A program made the position numbers and the translations under genes. The notes under the pieces were generated by a model that was not told where the DNA came from, did not search any database, and saw nothing but the letters and a program-made list of their open reading frames with translations. Source: Watersipora subatra (taxonomy: Eukaryota > Bryozoa > Gymnolaemata > Cheilostomatida > Watersiporidae). Taken from it: a stretch of DNA of 64,000 nt. Location: the NCBI RefSeq assembly GCF_963576615.1, contig NC_088715.1, positions 25,576,763-25,640,762 on the forward strand, in the 5' to 3' direction. Shown piece by piece: positions 25,589 through 38,792 of this stretch (the first letter of the stretch is position 1; the number at the start of each line of letters is the position of its first letter).

Positions 25589-26175
25589 AAGATATCAGAC
25601 TATTTAATCTGTGAAACGAGCATGACAACAAGACATTTGCTGGTTTTAAATACTATTTCTATTAAAATTAAAAACAATCATCGATTCCAGAATTTCAACC
25701 ACCAACTGTTCGGTCACCAACCGAACGTGCTACCGCCATGCACCCCAAAGATAACATGGCAGAATACCTAATCTGTTAAACGAGCATGACAAAGTTTTAA
25801 TTTCAAGAGTTATAATACTGAGTGTGCCAAAATTATTAGGGCTCGTCCCTGGGTGTGCTTGAACCACCAACTTTTCGATTAACAGCCGAATGCATTAACC
25901 GATTTAGTGACAGAGACATCATATCAGACTATTTAGTCTGTGAAACGAGCAGGACAACAAAGCATTTGCTGCTTTTTTAATACTGCTTCTATTAAAATTA
26001 AAAACAATTGTCAATGCCAGAAGTTCAACCACCAACTGTTCGGTTACCAAACGATCGTGCTACCGACATGTGCCAAAAAGACGAAATGTCAGAATATATT
26101 TATTCTGTGAAATGAGCAATACTAAAATTTATTTTCAAGAGTTATCATAGTGACTGTGCCAAAATTATAAGGGCT

Positions 26176-26249
26176 CATCCCTGGGTGGGCTTGAACCACC
26201 AACCTTTCAGTTAATAGCCGAACGCACTAACCGATTGCACCACAGAGAC
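26176..26249 (-). tRNA. tRNA-Asn-like box with anticodon AUU
   Basis: Anticodon loop CTATTAA (ATT), together with C40 to T giving a G30-U40 pair, C72 to T, and the D-stem double wobble. Confidence 0.6.
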
Positions 26250-26818
26250 AAGATATCAGACTATTTAATCTGTGAAACGAGCATGACAACAAATCATTTG
26301 CTGGTTTTTAATACTATTTCTATTAAAATTAAAAACAATCGTCAATGCCAGATGTTCAACTACCAACTGTTCGGTTACCAAACGATCGTGCTACCGACAT
26401 GTGCCAAAAAGACTGTCAGAATATATTTAATCGTGTAAACGAGCAATGCTAAAAATTATTTTCAAGACTTACAATAGTGCATGTACAAAAATTATAAGGA
26501 CTCGTCCCTGGGTGGGCTTGAACCACCAATCTTTCGGTTAACAGCCGAACGCGCTAACAGATTGCGCCACAGAGACAAGATATCAGACTATTTAATCTGT
26601 GAAACGAGCGTGACAACAAATCATTTGCTGGTTTTTAATACTATTTCTATTAAAATTAAAAACAATCGTCAATGGCAGAAATTCAACTACCAACTGTTCG
26701 GTTAGCAAACGATCGTGCTACCGACAAGCGCCAAAAAAACGAGATGTCAGAATATATTTAATCTGTGAAATGAGCAATACTAGAAATTATTTTCAAGAGT
26801 TATCATAGTGACTGTGCC

Positions 26819-26822
26819 AAAA
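26819..26822 (-). terminator. possible Pol III terminator after tRNA box at 26834
   Basis: On the minus strand a TTTT run lies 11 bases beyond the discriminator base, in the context TTATAATTTTGG. The same run follows nearly every A box. One exception is the boxes preceded by CCAAACTTATAAG, as near 21,536 and 35,070, where only TTT remains. A run of four T is the minimum for animal Pol III termination. Confidence 0.5.
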
Positions 26823-26833
26823 TTATAAGTGCT

Positions 26834-26840
26834 CGTCCCT

Positions 26841-26901
<61 letters not shown>

Positions 26902-26907
26902 AGAGAC
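26834..26907 (-). tRNA. tRNA-Asn(GUU)-like, full consensus copy
   Basis: Read on the minus strand this 74-base box folds as a complete cloverleaf. Acceptor stem GTCTCTG pairs with CAGGGAC. The D stem is GCGC with GCGC. Anticodon stem TTCGG pairs with CCGAA around loop CTGTTAA, giving anticodon GTT (asparagine). The T stem is GGTGG with CCACC. The discriminator base is G. No intron is present and CCA is not encoded, as usual in eukaryotes. The internal promoter is present as A box TGGCGCAATCGG and B box GGTTCAAGCCC. A TTTT run begins 12 bases past the discriminator and could end a Pol III transcript. It differs from the animal tRNA-Asn I remember only by A for G in the T loop. It could be a working gene or a well-kept satellite fossil; sequence alone cannot decide. 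Confidence 0.85.
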
Positions 26908-27496
26908 AAGATATCAGACTATTTAGTCTGTGAAACGAGCATGACAACAAATCATTTGCTGCTTTTTTAATACTGCTTCTATTAAAATTAAAAACAATTG
27001 TCAATGCCAGAAGTTCAACCACCAACTGTTCGGTTACCAAACGATCGTGCTACCGACATGTGCCAAAAAGACGACATGTCAGAATATATTTAATCGTTGA
27101 AACGAGCAATGCTAAAAATTATTTTCAAGACTTACAATAGTGCATGTACTAAAATTATAAGGGCTCGTCCCTGGGTGGGCTTGAACCATCAACCTTTCGG
27201 ATAACAGCCGAACGCGCTAACCGATTGCACCACAGAGACAAGATATCAGACTATTTAATCTGTGAAACGAGCATGACAACAAAATATTTGCTGGTTTTTA
27301 ATACTATTTCTATTAAAATTAAAAACAATCGTCAATGCCAGAAGTTCAACCACCAACTGTTCGGTTACCAACCGAACGTGCTACCGCCATGCACCACAAA
27401 AATAACATGGCAGAATATACTTAATCTGTGAAATGAGCAACAATAAAATTTGTTTTCAAAAGTTTTCTTAGTGATTGTGCTAAAATTATAAGGGCT

Positions 27497-27503
27497 CATC
27501 CCT

Positions 27504-27564
<61 letters not shown>

Positions 27565-27570
27565 AGAGAC
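27497..27570 (-). tRNA. tRNA-Asn(GUU)-like, G1-U72 wobble variant
   Basis: Single change from consensus (C72 to T). It lies in the first 11-unit block and its partner is at 31126. Confidence 0.78.
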
Positions 27571-28154
27571 AAGATATCAGACTATTTAATCTGTGAAACG
27601 AGCAATACAACAAATCATTTGCTGGTTTTTAATACTATTTCTTTTAAAATTAAAAACAATCATCAATGGCGGAAATTCAACTACCAACTGTTCGGTTAGC
27701 AAACGATCGTGCTACCGACATGCGCCAAAAAGATGAGATGTCAGAATATATTTATTCTGTGAAATGAGCAATACTAAAATTTATTTTCAAGAGTTATCAT
27801 AGTGACTGTGCCAAAATTATAAGGGCTCATCCCTGGGTGGGCTTGAACCACCAACCTTTCAGTTAACAGCCGAACGCACTAACCGATTGCGCCACAGAGA
27901 CAAGATATCAGACTTTTTAATCTGTGAAACGAGCATGACAACAAATCATTTGCTGGTATTTAATACTATTTCCATTAAAATTAAAAACAATCGTCAATGC
28001 CAGAAGTTCAACCACCAACTGTTCGGTTACCAAACGATCGTGCTACCGACATGTGCCAAAAAGACTGTCAGAATATATTTAATCGTTGAAACGAGCAATG
28101 CTAAAAATTACTTTCAAGACTTACAATAGTGCATGTACGAAAATTATAAGGACT

Positions 28155-28228
28155 CGTCCCTGGGTGGGCTTGAACCACCAATCTTTCGGTTAACTGCCGA
28201 ACGCGCCAACCGATTGCACCACAGAGAC
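28155..28228 (-). pseudogene. tRNA-Asn-like box lacking U33
   Basis: The anticodon loop reads CAGTTAA, so the near-universal U33 is replaced by A. A second change alters the D arm. The anticodon GTT remains, but the box is unlikely to give a working tRNA. Confidence 0.7.
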
Positions 28229-28519
28229 AAGATATCAGACTATTTAATCTGTGAAACGAGCATGACAACAAATCATTTGCTGGTTTTTAATACTATTTCT
28301 ATTAAAATTAAAAACAATCGTCAATGGCAGAAATTCAACTACCAACTGTTCGGTTAGCAAACGATCGTGCTACCGACAAGCGCCAAAAAATCGAGATGTC
28401 ACAATATATTTAATCTGTGAAATGAGCAATACTAAAATTTATTTTCAAGAGTTATCATAGTGACTGTGCCAAAATTATAAGTGCTCGTCCCTGGGTGGGC
28501 TTGAACCACCAACCTTTCA

Positions 28520-28553
<34 letters not shown>

Positions 28554-28816
28554 AGAGACAAGATATCAGACTATTTAATCTGTGAAACGAGCATGACAAC
28601 AAAGCATTTGCTAGTTTATAATACTATTTCCATTAAAATTAAAAACAATCGTCAATGCCAGAAGTTTAACCACCAACTGTTCGGTTACCAAACGATCGTG
28701 CTACCGACATGTGCCAAAAAGACGAAATGTCAGAATATATTTAATCGCTGAAACGAGCAACGCCAAAAATTATTTTCAAGACTTACAATAGTGCATGTAC
28801 CAAAATTATAAGGGCT

Positions 28817-28890
28817 CGTCCCTGGGTGGGCTTGAACCACCAATCTTTCGGTTAACAGCCGAACACGCTAACCGATTGCGCCACAGAGAC
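28817..28890 (-). tRNA. tRNA-Asn(GUU)-like, G10-U25 wobble variant
   Basis: Same box as at 6689. Further partners start at 32446, 39708, 41688, 52584, 54895 and 62157. Confidence 0.7.
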
Positions 28891-29154
28891 AAGATATCAG
28901 ACTATTTAATCTGTGAAACGAGCGTGAGAACAAATCATTTGCTGGTTTTTAATACTATTTCTATTAAAATTAAAAACAATCATCAATGCCAGAAGTTCAA
29001 CCACCAACTGTTCGGTTACCAACCGAACGTGCTACCGCCATGCACCACAAAGATAACATGGCAGAATATATTTAATCTGTGAAATGGGCAACACTAAAAT
29101 TTGTTTTCAGGAGTTTTCTTAGTGATTGTGCCAAAATTATAAGGGCTCATCCCT

Positions 29155-29195
<41 letters not shown>

Positions 29196-31125
29196 ACGCT
29201 AACCGAATGCACCACAGAGACAAGATATCAGACTATTTAATCTGTGAAACGAGCATGACAACAAATCATTTGCTGGTTTTTAATACTGCTTCTATTAAAA
29301 TTAAAAACAATCGTCAATAGCAGAAATTCAACTACCAGCTGTTCGGTTAGCAAACGATCGTGCTACCGACATGCGCCAAAAAGACGAGATGTCAGAATAT
29401 ATTTAATCGCTGAAACGAGCAACGCTAAAATTTCTTTTCAAGACTTACAATAGTGCATGTACCAAAATTATAAGGACTCATCCCTGGGTGGGCTTGAACC
29501 ACCAACCTTTCGATTAACAGCCGAACGCACTAACCGATTGCACCACAGAGACAAGATATCAGACTATTTAATCTGTGAAACGAGCATGACAACAAGACAT
29601 TTGCTGGTTTTTAATACTATTTCTATTAAAACTAAAAACAATCGTCAATGCCAGAAGTTCAACCACCAACTGTTCGGTTACCAAACGCTCGTGCTACCGA
29701 CATGTGCCAAAAAGACGACATGTCAGAATATATTTAATCGTTGAAACGAGCAATGCTAAAAATTATTTTCAAGACTTACAATAGTGCATGTACCAAAATT
29801 ATAAGGACTCATCCCTGGGTGGGCTTGAACCACCAACCTTTCGATTAACAGCCGAACGCACTAACCGATTGAACCACAGAGACATCATATCAGACGATTG
29901 AATCTGTGAAACGAGCATGACAACAAGACATTTGCTGGTTTTTAATACTATTTCCATTAAAATTAAAAACAATCGTCAATGCCAGAAGTTCAACCACCAA
30001 CTGTTCGGTCATCAACCGAACGTGCTACCGCCATGCACCCCAAAGAGAACATGGCAGAATACCTAATCTGTTAAACGAGCATGACAAAGTTTTAATTTCA
30101 AGAGTTATAATACTGAGTGTGCCAAAATTATTAGGGCTCGTCACTGGGTGTGCTTGAACCACCAACTTTTCGATTAACAGCCGAATGCATTAACCGATAT
30201 AGTGACAGAGACATCATATCAGACGATTGAATCTGTGAAACGAGCATGACAACAAGACATTTGCTGGTTTTAAATACTATTTCTATTAAAATTAAAAACA
30301 ATCATCGATTCCAGAATTTCAACCACCAACTGTTCGGTCACCAACCGAACGTGCTACCGCCATGCACCCCAAAGATAACATGGCAGAATACCTAATCTGT
30401 TAAACGAGCATGACAAAGTTTTAATTTCAAGAGTTATAATACTGAGTGTGCCAAAATTATTAGGGCTCGTCCCTGGGTGTGCTTGAACCACCAACTTTTC
30501 GATTAACAGCCGAATGCATTAACCGATTTAGTGACAGAGACATCATATCAGACGATTGAATCTGTGAAACGAGCATGACAACAAATCATTTGCTGGTTTT
30601 TAATACTATTTCCATTAAAATTAAAAACAATCGTCAATGCCAGAAGTTCAACCACCAACTGTTCGGTTACCAAACGATCGTGCTACCGACATGTGCCAAA
30701 AAGACTGTCAGAATATATTTAATCGTTGAAACGAGCAATGCTAAAAATTATTTTCAAGACTTACAATAGTGCATGTACGAAAATTATAAGGACTCGTCCC
30801 TGGGTGGGCTTGAACCACCAATCTTTCGGTTAACAGCCGAACACGCTAACCGATTGCGCCACAGAGACAAGATATCAGACTATTTAATCTGTGAAACGAG
30901 CATGACAACAAAATATTTGCTGGTTTTTAATACTATTTCTATTAAAATTAAAAACAATCGTCAATGCCAGAAGTTCAACCACCAACTGTTCGGTTACCAA
31001 CCGAACGTGCTACCGCCATGCACCACAAAAATAACATGGCAGAATATACTTAATCTGTGAAATGAGCAACAATAAAATTTGTTTTCAAAAGTTTTCTTAG
31101 TGATTGTGCTAAAATTATAAGGGCT

Positions 31126-31132
31126 CATCCCT

Positions 31133-31193
<61 letters not shown>

Positions 31194-31199
31194 AGAGAC
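31126..31199 (-). tRNA. tRNA-Asn(GUU)-like, G1-U72 wobble variant
   Basis: Identical to the box at 27497; second 11-unit block. Confidence 0.78.
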
Positions 31200-31783
31200 A
31201 AGATATCAGACTATTTAATCTGTGAAACGAGCAATACAACAAATCATTTGCTGGTTTTTAATACTATTTCTTTTAAAATTAAAAACAATCATCAATGGCG
31301 GAAATTCAACTACCAACTGTTCGGTTAGCAAACGATCGTGCTACCGACATGCGCCAAAAAGACGAGATGTCAGAATATATTTATTCTGTGAAATGAGCAA
31401 TACTAAAATTTATTTTCAAGAGTTATCATAGTGACTGTGCCAAAATTATAAGGGCTCATCCCTGGGTGGGCTTGAACCACCAACCTTTCAGTTAACAGCC
31501 GAACGCACTAACCGATTGCGCCACAGAGACAAGATATCAGACTTTTTAATCTGTGAAACGAGCATGACAACAAATCATTTGCTGGTATTTAATACTATTT
31601 CCATTAAAATTAAAAACAATCGTCAATGCCAGAAGTTCAACCACCAACTGTTCGGTTACCAAACGATCGTGCTACCGACATGTGCCAAAAAGACTGTCAG
31701 AATATATTTAATCGTTGAAACGAGCAATGCTAAAAATTACTTTCAAGACTTACAATAGTGCATGTACGAAAATTATAAGGACT

Positions 31784-31857
31784 CGTCCCTGGGTGGGCTT
31801 GAACCACCAATCTTTCGGTTAACTGCCGAACGCGCCAACCGATTGCACCACAGAGAC
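31784..31857 (-). pseudogene. tRNA-Asn-like box lacking U33
   Basis: Second 11-unit block partner of the box at 28155, with the same loop change. Confidence 0.7.
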
Positions 31858-32148
31858 AAGATATCAGACTATTTAATCTGTGAAACGAGCATGACAACAA
31901 ATCATTTGCTGGTTTTTAATACTATTTCTATTAAAATTAAAAACAATCGTCAATGGCAGAAATTCAACTACCAACTGTTCGGTTAGCAAACGATCGTGCT
32001 ACCGACAAGCGCCAAAAAATCGAGATGTCACAATATATTTAATCTGTGAAATGAGCAATACTAAAATTTATTTTCAAGAGTTATCATAGTGACTGTGCCA
32101 AAATTATAAGTGCTCGTCCCTGGGTGGGCTTGAACCACCAACCTTTCA

Positions 32149-32182
<34 letters not shown>

Positions 32183-32783
32183 AGAGACAAGATATCAGAC
32201 TATTTAATCTGTGAAACGAGCATGACAACAAAGCATTTGCTAGTTTATAATACTATTTCCATTAAAATTAAAAACAATCGTCAATGCCAGAAGTTTAACC
32301 ACCAACTGTTCGGTTACCAAACGATCGTGCTACCGACATGTGCCAAAAAGACGAAATGTCAGAATATATTTAATCGCTGAAACGAGCAACGCCAAAAATT
32401 ATTTTCAAGACTTACAATAGTGCATGTACCAAAATTATAAGGGCTCGTCCCTGGGTGGGCTTGAACCACCAATCTTTCGGTTAACAGCCGAACACGCTAA
32501 CCGATTGCGCCACAGAGACAAGATATCAGACTATTTAATCTGTGAAACGAGCGTGAGAACAAATCATTTGCTGGTTTTTAATACTATTTCTATTAAAATT
32601 AAAAACAATCATCAATGCCAGAAGTTCAACCACCAACTGTTCGGTTACCAACCGAACGTGCTACCGCCATGCACCACAAAGATAACATGGCAGAATATAT
32701 TTAATCTGTGAAATGGGCAACACTAAAATTTGTTTTCAGGAGTTTTCTTAGTGATTGTGCCAAAATTATAAGGGCTCATCCCT

Positions 32784-32824
<41 letters not shown>

Positions 32825-34754
32825 ACGCTAACCGAATGCACCACAGAGACAAGATATCAGACTATTTAATCTGTGAAACGAGCATGACAACAAATCATTT
32901 GCTGGTTTTTAATACTGCTTCTATTAAAATTAAAAACAATCGTCAATAGCAGAAATTCAACTACCAGCTGTTCGGTTAGCAAACGATCGTGCTACCGACA
33001 TGCGCCAAAAAGACGAGATGTCAGAATATATTTAATCGCTGAAACGAGCAACGCTAAAATTTCTTTTCAAGACTTACAATAGTGCATGTACCAAAATTAT
33101 AAGGACTCATCCCTGGGTGGGCTTGAACCACCAACCTTTCGATTAACAGCCGAACGCACTAACCGATTGCACCACAGAGACAAGATATCAGACTATTTAA
33201 TCTGTGAAACGAGCATGACAACAAGACATTTGCTGGTTTTTAATACTATTTCTATTAAAACTAAAAACAATCGTCAATGCCAGAAGTTCAACCACCAACT
33301 GTTCGGTTACCAAACGCTCGTGCTACCGACATGTGCCAAAAAGACGACATGTCAGAATATATTTAATCGTTGAAACGAGCAATGCTAAAAATTATTTTCA
33401 AGACTTACAATAGTGCATGTACCAAAATTATAAGGACTCATCCCTGGGTGGGCTTGAACCACCAACCTTTCGATTAACAGCCGAACGCACTAACCGATTG
33501 AACCACAGAGACATCATATCAGACGATTGAATCTGTGAAACGAGCATGACAACAAGACATTTGCTGGTTTTTAATACTATTTCCATTAAAATTAAAAACA
33601 ATCGTCAATGCCAGAAGTTCAACCACCAACTGTTCGGTCATCAACCGAACGTGCTACCGCCATGCACCCCAAAGAGAACATGGCAGAATACCTAATCTGT
33701 TAAACGAGCATGACAAAGTTTTAATTTCAAGAGTTATAATACTGAGTGTGCCAAAATTATTAGGGCTCGTCACTGGGTGTGCTTGAACCACCAACTTTTC
33801 GATTAACAGCCGAATGCATTAACCGATATAGTGACAGAGACATCATATCAGACGATTGAATCTGTGAAACGAGCATGACAACAAGACATTTGCTGGTTTT
33901 AAATACTATTTCTATTAAAATTAAAAACAATCATCGATTCCAGAATTTCAACCACCAACTGTTCGGTCACCAACCGAACGTGCTACCGCCATGCACCCCA
34001 AAGATAACATGGCAGAATACCTAATCTGTTAAACGAGCATGACAAAGTTTTAATTTCAAGAGTTATAATACTGAGTGTGCCAAAATTATTAGGGCTCGTC
34101 CCTGGGTGTGCTTGAACCACCAACTTTTCGATTAACAGCCGAATGCATTAACCGATTTAGTGACAGAGACATCATATCAGACGATTGAATCTGTGAAACG
34201 AGCATGACAACAAATCATTTGCTGGTTTTTAATACTATTTCCATTAAAATTAAAAACAATCGTCAATGCCAGAAGTTCAACCACCAACTGTTCGGTTACC
34301 AAACGATCGTGCTACCGACATGTGCCAAAAAGACTGTCAGAATATATTTAATCGTTGAAACGAGCAATGCTAAAAATTATTTTCAAGACTTACAATAGTG
34401 CATGTACGAAAATTATAAGGACTCGTCCCTGGGTGGGCTTGAACCACCAATCTTTCGGTTAACAGCCGAACACGCTAACCGATTGCGCCACAGAGACAAG
34501 ATATCAGACTATTTAATCTGTGAAACAAGCGTCACAACAAATCATTTGCTGGTTTTTAATACTATTTCTATTAAAATTAAAAACAATCGTCAATGGCAGA
34601 AATTCAACTACCAACTGTTCGGTTAGCAAACGATCGTGCTACCGACAAGCGCCAAAAAAACGAGATGTCAGAATATATTTAATCTGTGAAATGAGCAATA
34701 CTAGAATTTATTTTCAAGAGTTATCATAGTGACTGTGCCAAAATTATAAGTGCT

Positions 34755-34761
34755 CGTCCCT

Positions 34762-34804
<43 letters not shown>

Positions 34805-34828
34805 ACTAACCGATTGCACCACAGAGAC
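34755..34828 (-). tRNA. tRNA-Asn(GUU)-like, D-stem double wobble variant
   Basis: Same box as at 21218, 13,537 bases further on, in large block copy I. Confidence 0.75.
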
Positions 34829-35102
34829 AAGATATCAGACTATTTAATCTGTGAAACAAGCATGACAACAAATCATTTGCTGGTTTTTAATACTATTTCT
34901 ATTAAAATTAAAAACAATCGTCAATGGCAGAAATTCAACTACCAACTGTTCGGTTAGCAAACGATCGTGCTACCGACAAGCGCCAAAAAAACGAGATGTC
35001 AGAATATATTTAATCGTTGAAACGAGCAATGCTAAAAATTATTTTCAAGACTTACAATAGTGCATGTACCAAACTTATAAGGGCTCATCCCTGGGTGGGC
35101 TA

Positions 35103-35153
<51 letters not shown>

Positions 35154-35441
35154 AGAGACAAGATATCAGACTATTTAACCTGTGAAACGAGCATGACAAC
35201 AAATCATTTGCTGCTTTTTTAATACTGCTTCTATTAAAATTAAAAACAATTGTCAATGCCAGAAGTTCAACCACCAACTGTTCGGTTACCAAACGATCGT
35301 GCTACCGACATGTGCCAAAAAGACGACATGTCAGAATATATTTAATCGTTGAAACGAGCAATGCTAAAAATTATTTTCAAGACTTACAATAGTGCATGTA
35401 CTAAAATTATAAGGGCTCGTCCCTGGGTGGGCTTGAACCAT

Positions 35442-35480
<39 letters not shown>

Positions 35481-35755
35481 ACCACAGAGACAAGATATCA
35501 GACTATTTAATCTGTGAAACGAGCATGACAACAAAGCATTTGCTAGTTGTTAATACTATTTCCATTAAAATTAAAAACAATCATCAATGCCAGAAGTTCA
35601 ACCACCAACTGTTCGGTTACCAACCGAACGTGCTACCGCCATGCACCACAAAAATAACATGGCAGAATATATTTAATCTGTGAAATGAGCAACAATAAAA
35701 TTTGTTTTCAAGAGTTTTCTTAGTGATTGTGCCAAAATTATAAGGGCTCATCCCT

Positions 35756-35796
<41 letters not shown>

Positions 35797-37066
35797 ACGC
35801 TAACCGAATGCACCACAGAGACAAGATATCAAACTATTTAATCTGTGAAACGAGCATGACCACAAATCATTTGCTGGTTTTTAATACTGCTTCTATTAAA
35901 ATTAAAAACAATCGTCAATAGCAGAAATTCAACTACCAGCTGTTCGGTTAGCAAACAATCGTGCTACCGACATGCGCCAAAAAGACGAGATGTCAGAATA
36001 TATTTAATCGCTGAAACGAGCAACGCTAAAAATTATTTTCAAGACTTACAATAGTGCATGTACCAAAATTATAAGGACTCGTCCCTGGGTGGGCTTGAAC
36101 CACCAACCTTTCGATTAACAGCCGAACGCACTAACCGATTGCACCACAGAGACAAGATATCAGACTATTTAATCTGTGAAACGAGCATGACAACAAGACA
36201 TTTGCTGGTTTTAAATACTATTTCTATTAAAATTAAAAACAATCATCGATTCCAGAGTTTCAACCACCAACTGTTCGGTCACCAACCGAACGTGCTACCG
36301 CCATGCACCCCAAAGATAACATGGCAGAATACCTAATCTGTTAAACGAGCATGACAAAGTTTTAATTTCAAGAGTTATAATACTGAGTGTGCCAAAATTA
36401 TTAGGGCTCGTCACTGGGTGTGCTTGAACCACCAACTTTTTGATTAACAGCCGAATGCATTAACCGATTTAGTGACAGAGACATCATATCAGACGATTGA
36501 ATCTGTGAAACGAGCATGACAACAAATCATGTGCTGGTTTTTAATACTGCTTCTATTAAAATTAAAAACAATCGTTAATGGCGGAAATTCAACTACCAAC
36601 TGTTCGGTTAGCAAACGATCGTGCTACCGACATGCGCCAAAAAGACGAGATGTCAGAATATATTTATTCTGTGAAATGAGCAATACTAAAATTTATTTTC
36701 AAGAGTTATCATAGTGACTGTGCCAATATTATAAGGGCTCATCCCTGGGTGGACTTGAACCACCAACCTTGCGGTTAACAGCCGAACGCGCTCACCGATT
36801 GCACCACAGAGACAAGATATCAGATGATTTAATCTGTTAAACGAGCATGACAACAAATCATTTGCTGGTTTTTAATACTATTTCCATTAAAATTAAAAAC
36901 AATCGTCAATGCCAGAAGTTCAACCACCAACTGTTCGGTTACCAAACGATCGTGCTACCGACATGTGCCAAAAAGACTGTCAGAATATATTTAATCGTTG
37001 AAACGAGCAATGCTAAAAATTATTTTCAAGACTTACAATAGTGCATGTACGAAAATTATAAGGACT

Positions 37067-37094
37067 CGTCCCTGGGTGGGCTTGAACCACCAAT

Positions 37095-37129
<35 letters not shown>

Positions 37130-37140
37130 ACCACAGAGAC
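37067..37140 (-). tRNA. tRNA-Asn(GUU)-like, variable-loop variant
   Basis: Copy I partner of the box at 24190, with the same two changes. Confidence 0.72.
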
Positions 37141-37397
37141 AAGATATCAGACTATTTAATCTGTGAAACGAGCGTGACAACAAAGCATTTGCTGGTTTTT
37201 AATACTATTTCTATTAAAATTAAAAACAATCGTCAATGGCAGAAATTCAACTACCAACTGTTCGGTTAGCAAACGATCGTGCTACCGACAAGCGCCAAAA
37301 AAACGAGATGTCAGAATATATTTAATCTGTGAAATGAGCAATACTAAAATTTATTTTCAAGAGTTATCATAGTGACTGTGCCAAAATTATAAGGGCT

Positions 37398-37471
37398 CAT
37401 CCCTGGGTGGGCTTGAACCACCAACCTTTCAGTTAATAGCCGAACGCACTAACCGATTGCACCACAGAGAC
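37398..37471 (-). tRNA. tRNA-Asn-like box with anticodon AUU
   Basis: Copy I partner of the ATT box at 26176. Confidence 0.6.
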
Positions 37472-38055
37472 AAGATATCAGACTATTTAATCTGTGAAAC
37501 GAGCATGACAACAAATCATTTGCTGGTTTTTAATACTATTTCTATTAAAATTAAAAACAATCGTCAATGCCAGATGTTCAACTACCAACTGTTCGGTTAC
37601 CAAACGATCGTGCTACCGACATGTGCCAAAAAGACTGTCAGAATATATTTAATCGTGTAAACGAGCAATGCTAAAAATTATTTTCAAGACTTACAATAGT
37701 GCATGTACAAAAATTATAAGGACTCGTCCCTGGGTGGGCTTGAACCACCAATCTTTCGGTTAACAGCCGAACGCGCTAACAGATTGCGCCACAGAGACAA
37801 GATATCAGACTATTTAATCTGTGAAACGAGCGTGACAACAAATCATTTGCTGGTTTTTAATACTATTTCTATTAAAATTAAAAACAATCGTCAATGGCAG
37901 AAATTCAACTACCAACTGTTCGGTTAGCAAACGATCGTGCTACCGACAAGCGCCAAAAAAACGAGATGTCAGAATATATTTAATCTGTGAAATGAGCAAT
38001 ACTAGAAATTATTTTCAAGAGTTATCATAGTGACTGTGCCAAAATTATAAGTGCT

Positions 38056-38062
38056 CGTCCCT

Positions 38063-38123
<61 letters not shown>

Positions 38124-38129
38124 AGAGAC
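38056..38129 (-). tRNA. tRNA-Asn(GUU)-like, full consensus copy
   Basis: Same 74-base sequence as the box at 26834, in the matching position of the 28-unit block copy I. All stems are Watson-Crick paired except the T4-G69 pair, which the animal tRNA-Asn also has. Confidence 0.83.
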
Positions 38130-38718
38130 AAGATATCAGACTATTTAGTCTGTGAAACGAGCATGACAACAAATCATTTGCTGCTTTTTTAATACTGCTT
38201 CTATTAAAATTAAAAACAATTGTCAATGCCAGAAGTTCAACCACCAACTGTTCGGTTACCAAACGATCGTGCTACCGACATGTGCCAAAAAGACGACATG
38301 TCAGAATATATTTAATCGTTGAAACGAGCAATGCTAAAAATTATTTTCAAGACTTACAATAGTGCATGTACTAAAATTATAAGGGCTCGTCCCTGGGTGG
38401 GCTTGAACCATCAACCTTTCGGATAACAGCCGAACGCGCTAACCGATTGCACCACAGAGACAAGATATCAGACTATTTAATCTGTGAAACGAGCATGACA
38501 ACAAAATATTTGCTGGTTTTTAATACTATTTCTATTAAAATTAAAAACAATCGTCAATGCCAGAAGTTCAACCACCAACTGTTCAGTTACCAACCGAACG
38601 TGCTACCGCCATGCACCACAAAAATAACATGGCAGAATATACTTAATCTGTGAAATGAGCAACAATAAAAATTGTTTTCAAAAGTTTCCTTAGTGATTGT
38701 GCTAAAATTATAAGGGCT

Positions 38719-38725
38719 CATCCCT

Positions 38726-38786
<61 letters not shown>

Positions 38787-38792
38787 AGAGAC
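38719..38792 (-). tRNA. tRNA-Asn(GUU)-like, G1-U72 wobble variant
   Basis: Two units after the consensus copy at 38056, with only the C72 to T change. The unit between carries a damaged T stem. Confidence 0.78.

Larger units (their letters stand above)
27240..30868. repeat. 11-unit higher-order block, copy 1 (3,629 bases)
   Basis: Landmarks recur at +3,629: the tRNA boxes at 27497, 28155 and 28817 recur at 31126, 31784 and 32446. The copies are almost identical; one visible difference is AGATGAGATG near 27,731 against AGACGAGATG near 31,360. The right junction is at about 30,857-30,898, at the 5' end of a tRNA box and its flank, where the two parents share sequence. Confidence 0.92.
30869..34497. 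repeat. 11-unit higher-order block, copy 2 (3,629 bases)
   Basis: Second copy of the 3,629-base block in direct tandem. From about 32,500 rightward the sequence also matches the 9.2 kb blocks at +9,242, so this copy overlaps the larger higher-order pattern. Confidence 0.92.

Noticed and set aside
26908-26930. TATA-like upstream promoter (TAAATA on the minus strand) for the tRNA box
   Set aside because: It lies only about 13 to 18 bases before the 5' end, too close for a typical Pol III upstream TATA near -30, and the whole spacer is AT-rich.
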